Part shown: positions 34,642 through 35,819 of the stretch, one piece after another
How positions within the stretch are numbered: position 1 is the stretch's first letter
Layout: each line of letters starts with the position of its first letter
Assembly: GCA_000415505.1 (NCBI GenBank)
Contig: KE354166.1
Span: 1 to 35,819, forward strand
Source of the DNA: Streptomyces afghaniensis 772
GTDB lineage: Bacteria > Actinomycetota > Actinomycetes > Streptomycetales > Streptomycetaceae
Direction: 5' to 3'
DNA length: 35,819 nt
The notes under the pieces: model-generated
Database searches by the model: none
Seen by the model: the letters and a program-made list of their open reading frames with translations, nothing else
Told to the model about the DNA's origin: nothing
Position numbers and translations under genes: made by a program

Positions 34642-34671
34642 AGATTACCAGCAATGGCCAGGAACAGCTAA
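34642..34671 (-). promoter_or_regulatory. candidate infC promoter
   Basis: TTAGCT (34671-34666) and TAATCT (34647-34642) on the minus strand are 18 bases apart. Transcription would start near 34635 and give a leader of about 300 bases before the infC start. The region between (34336-34641) holds the attenuator-like hairpin and several other G/C-rich stems. Confidence 0.5.
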
Positions 34672-34729
34672 TCGTGGCGCCCCGGGGCCTGGTGCGGCGC
34701 ACGCCCGGCCTGCGCCTATCGTGTGGGGC

Positions 34730-35086
34730 ATGAGTGAGACCCCTCCTGAGTCCCCCGACTTCGACGCCATGGCCCGCGACATCGCCGAGGTCCCGGCGGT
34801 CGAGGTGATCGTGACGGTCGCCGTCAACCTGATGAGCGCCGCCGCGGTGAAGCTCGGTCTGACCGAGGAGGGCGCCCAGCACAAGGACCTGGACGAGGCC
34901 CGCAAGCTGGTGCACGCGCTGGCCGGCCTGCTGGACGCGTCCGCCACCGAGATCAGCTCGTTCCACGCATCGCCCCTGCGCGACGGCCTGAAGTCGCTCC
35001 AGCTGGCCTTCCGCGAGGCGTCGCTCGTCCCGGACGAGCCGGGCAAGGGCCCGGGCGAGAAGTACACGGGCCCGGTCTACGGCTAG
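34730..35086 (+). CDS. DUF1844 family protein
   Basis: This 118-residue protein matches DUF1844: AEVPAVEVIVTVAVNLMSAAAVKLGL, then DLDEARKLVHALAGLLDAS and a C-terminal amphipathic helix DGLKSLQLAFREASLV. The function is unknown; it is conserved beside infC in actinobacteria as I recall. The ATG at 34730 is preceded by GTGGGG, with TATCGT at 34717-34722 as a possible -10, so a very short leader is likely. It is divergent from infC and convergent with the SseB gene, 17 bases away. Confidence 0.88.
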   Translation: MSETPPESPDFDAMARDIAEVPAVEVIVTVAVNLMSAAAVKLGLTEEGAQHKDLDEARKLVHALAGLLDASATEISSFHASPLRDGLKSLQLAFREASLVPDEPGKGPGEKYTGPVYG

Positions 35087-35103
35087 CCGGTACGGCAGGT
35101 CCC

Positions 35104-35819
35104 TCAGCGTTCGTACAAGGGCTCGCCCGGTGGCGTGGCCCCGGCCGGCAGCAGTGCCAGGTCGAGGCCGTGCACCAGGCGGGCCCTCAGTGTCTCGTCG
35201 GCGGCGAGCCGCCGGGCGACCGCCCGGGCCGCTTCGGCGGGGGCGGCGGCCGGGTCCAGGACCAGGGCGAGGGTGCCGTCGGCCTGGCCCGGGCCGAGGT
35301 GGGCGCGCAGGACGGCGGGCTCGGCGGCGACGGCGTCGCGCACCGCCCCGACGACGGCCGGGTCGGCGAGCGGGTCGGTCGTCGTGCGGCCCTCCGCGAG
35401 CGCGAGCAGGGCCGGGCCGGTCAGCTCGAAGGGCACGGGCCCGGCCAGGTCGAGCACGAGCGTGTCCGCCTTCTCGTGCGCGGCGGCCTGGAGGGCCTGG
35501 TGCAGGGGCACGGCGACGGGGCGGGCAGCCGGGTCCCAGCGGGCAAGGGAGTCGGTGGAGGTGAACGCGGGCAGGGCGGTGCGGTTCCCGGCCTTGAGGG
35601 TCGGTACAGCCATGTCGCTGGTCTTCTCGCGGCGCAGTCCCCGCTCGTCCTCCTCGACCTCGCCGAGCACGGCCACGACGGGGACAGCAGCCGGGCGCCC
35701 TTGAGGGCGTCGAGGACCGGGCCCACGGCGCTGCGGTCTCCCGACCAGGCGGCGAGTGCCGCGCTCAGGCCGGGGGTCGCGGAGCCGTCGTCGTCGGAGA
35801 AGGCCGGAGTCGGGGATGT
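35104..35819 (-). CDS. SseB family protein, cut by the window edge, with apparent frameshifts
   Basis: The C-terminal 190 residues are in one frame from 35676 to 35104: VLGEVEEDERGLRREKTSDM, ALPAFTSTDSLARWDPAARP, VAVPLHQALQAAAHEKADTL and VLDLAGPVPFELTGPALLAL, typical of the SseB N-terminal domain. The segment before it (GLSAALAAWSGDRSAVGPVL, then DALKGARLL) lies in another frame between about 35690 and 35800, and the edge codons IPDSG return to the first frame. A missing base near 35685-35686 (CTGCTG-TCCCC, expected GTCCCC) and an extra base at 35802-35805 would restore one protein. This relies on recalled family sequence. The SseB group is of unknown function. The 5' end lies outside the window. 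Confidence 0.75.
   Translation of the reverse strand, partial: IPDSGLLRRRRLRDPRPERGTRRLVGRPQRRGPGPRRPQGRPAAVPVVAVLGEVEEDERGLRREKTSDMAVPTLKAGNRTALPAFTSTDSLARWDPAARPVAVPLHQALQAAAHEKADTLVLDLAGPVPFELTGPALLALAEGRTTTDPLADPAVVGAVRDAVAAEPAVLRAHLGPGQADGTLALVLDPAAAPAEAARAVARRLAADETLRARLVHGLDLALLPAGATPPGEPLYER

Overview
The window is high-GC actinobacterial chromosome, almost certainly Streptomyces. Third codon positions are nearly all G or C, GTG starts and GTGA/ATGA overlaps are frequent, and the families are typical of the genus (MocR/EamA pair, DUF6314, DUF1918, DUF1844, an NsdA-like TPR regulator, twin-arginine secreted glycosidases). From memory, an argC-J-B-D-R cluster some 15-20 genes from pheS-pheT and infC-rpmI-rplT resembles the S. 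coelicolor core chromosome; this was not checked by search. No tRNA, rRNA, CRISPR array, transposase or phage module was seen.

Layout: (1) 1-1.8 kb: tail of an Ala/Gly/Glu-repeat secreted protein, a PNPOx-like flavoprotein and an L,D-transpeptidase. (2) 2.0-5.3 kb: a three-gene flavin electron-transfer operon: a ferric-reductase-like membrane flavoprotein, an exported protein with three FMN_bind domains (one apparent frameshift), and the flavin transferase ApbE. (3) 5.4-10.2 kb, minus strand: argC-argJ-argB-argD-argR with overlapping starts and stops, and a promoter overlapped by an ARG-box-like operator. (4) 10.3-12.8 kb, minus: VanZ-like protein, OmpR-type response regulator and histidine kinase as one operon. 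(5) 12.9-26.8 kb: mixed accessory and housekeeping genes: VOC protein, GH51 arabinofuranosidase, DUF6314, a histidine-phosphatase-like protein without catalytic histidines, GNAT, MocR regulator divergent from an EamA exporter, DUF1918, a GHL10-type hydrolase, a 3-hydroxyacyl-CoA dehydrogenase, two small membrane proteins, Nudix hydrolase, TPR regulator and SpoIIE-type phosphatase. (6) 27.0-34.7 kb, minus: pheS-pheT, a PAS histidine kinase, a TrmH-family rRNA methyltransferase and infC-rpmI-rplT. (7) The right end: DUF1844 protein and an SseB-family gene cut by the window edge.

Most notable: infC appears to start at AUC behind a roughly 300-nt leader with a terminator-like hairpin and U-run; the MocR and EamA start codons overlap on opposite strands; the FMN-binding gene holds three near-identical domains with the third out of frame by one base; the SseB gene carries what look like two compensating one-base indels, so some frameshifts may be sequence error; a TTCACAC-N3-GTGTG palindrome lies upstream of both the TPR regulator and a small coiled-coil membrane protein; and about 75-bp dispersed elements occur three times, one of them coding for the C-terminal tail of the phosphatase. 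I found no clearly new multi-gene system; the flavin operon and the VanZ/two-component operon are the most system-like units.
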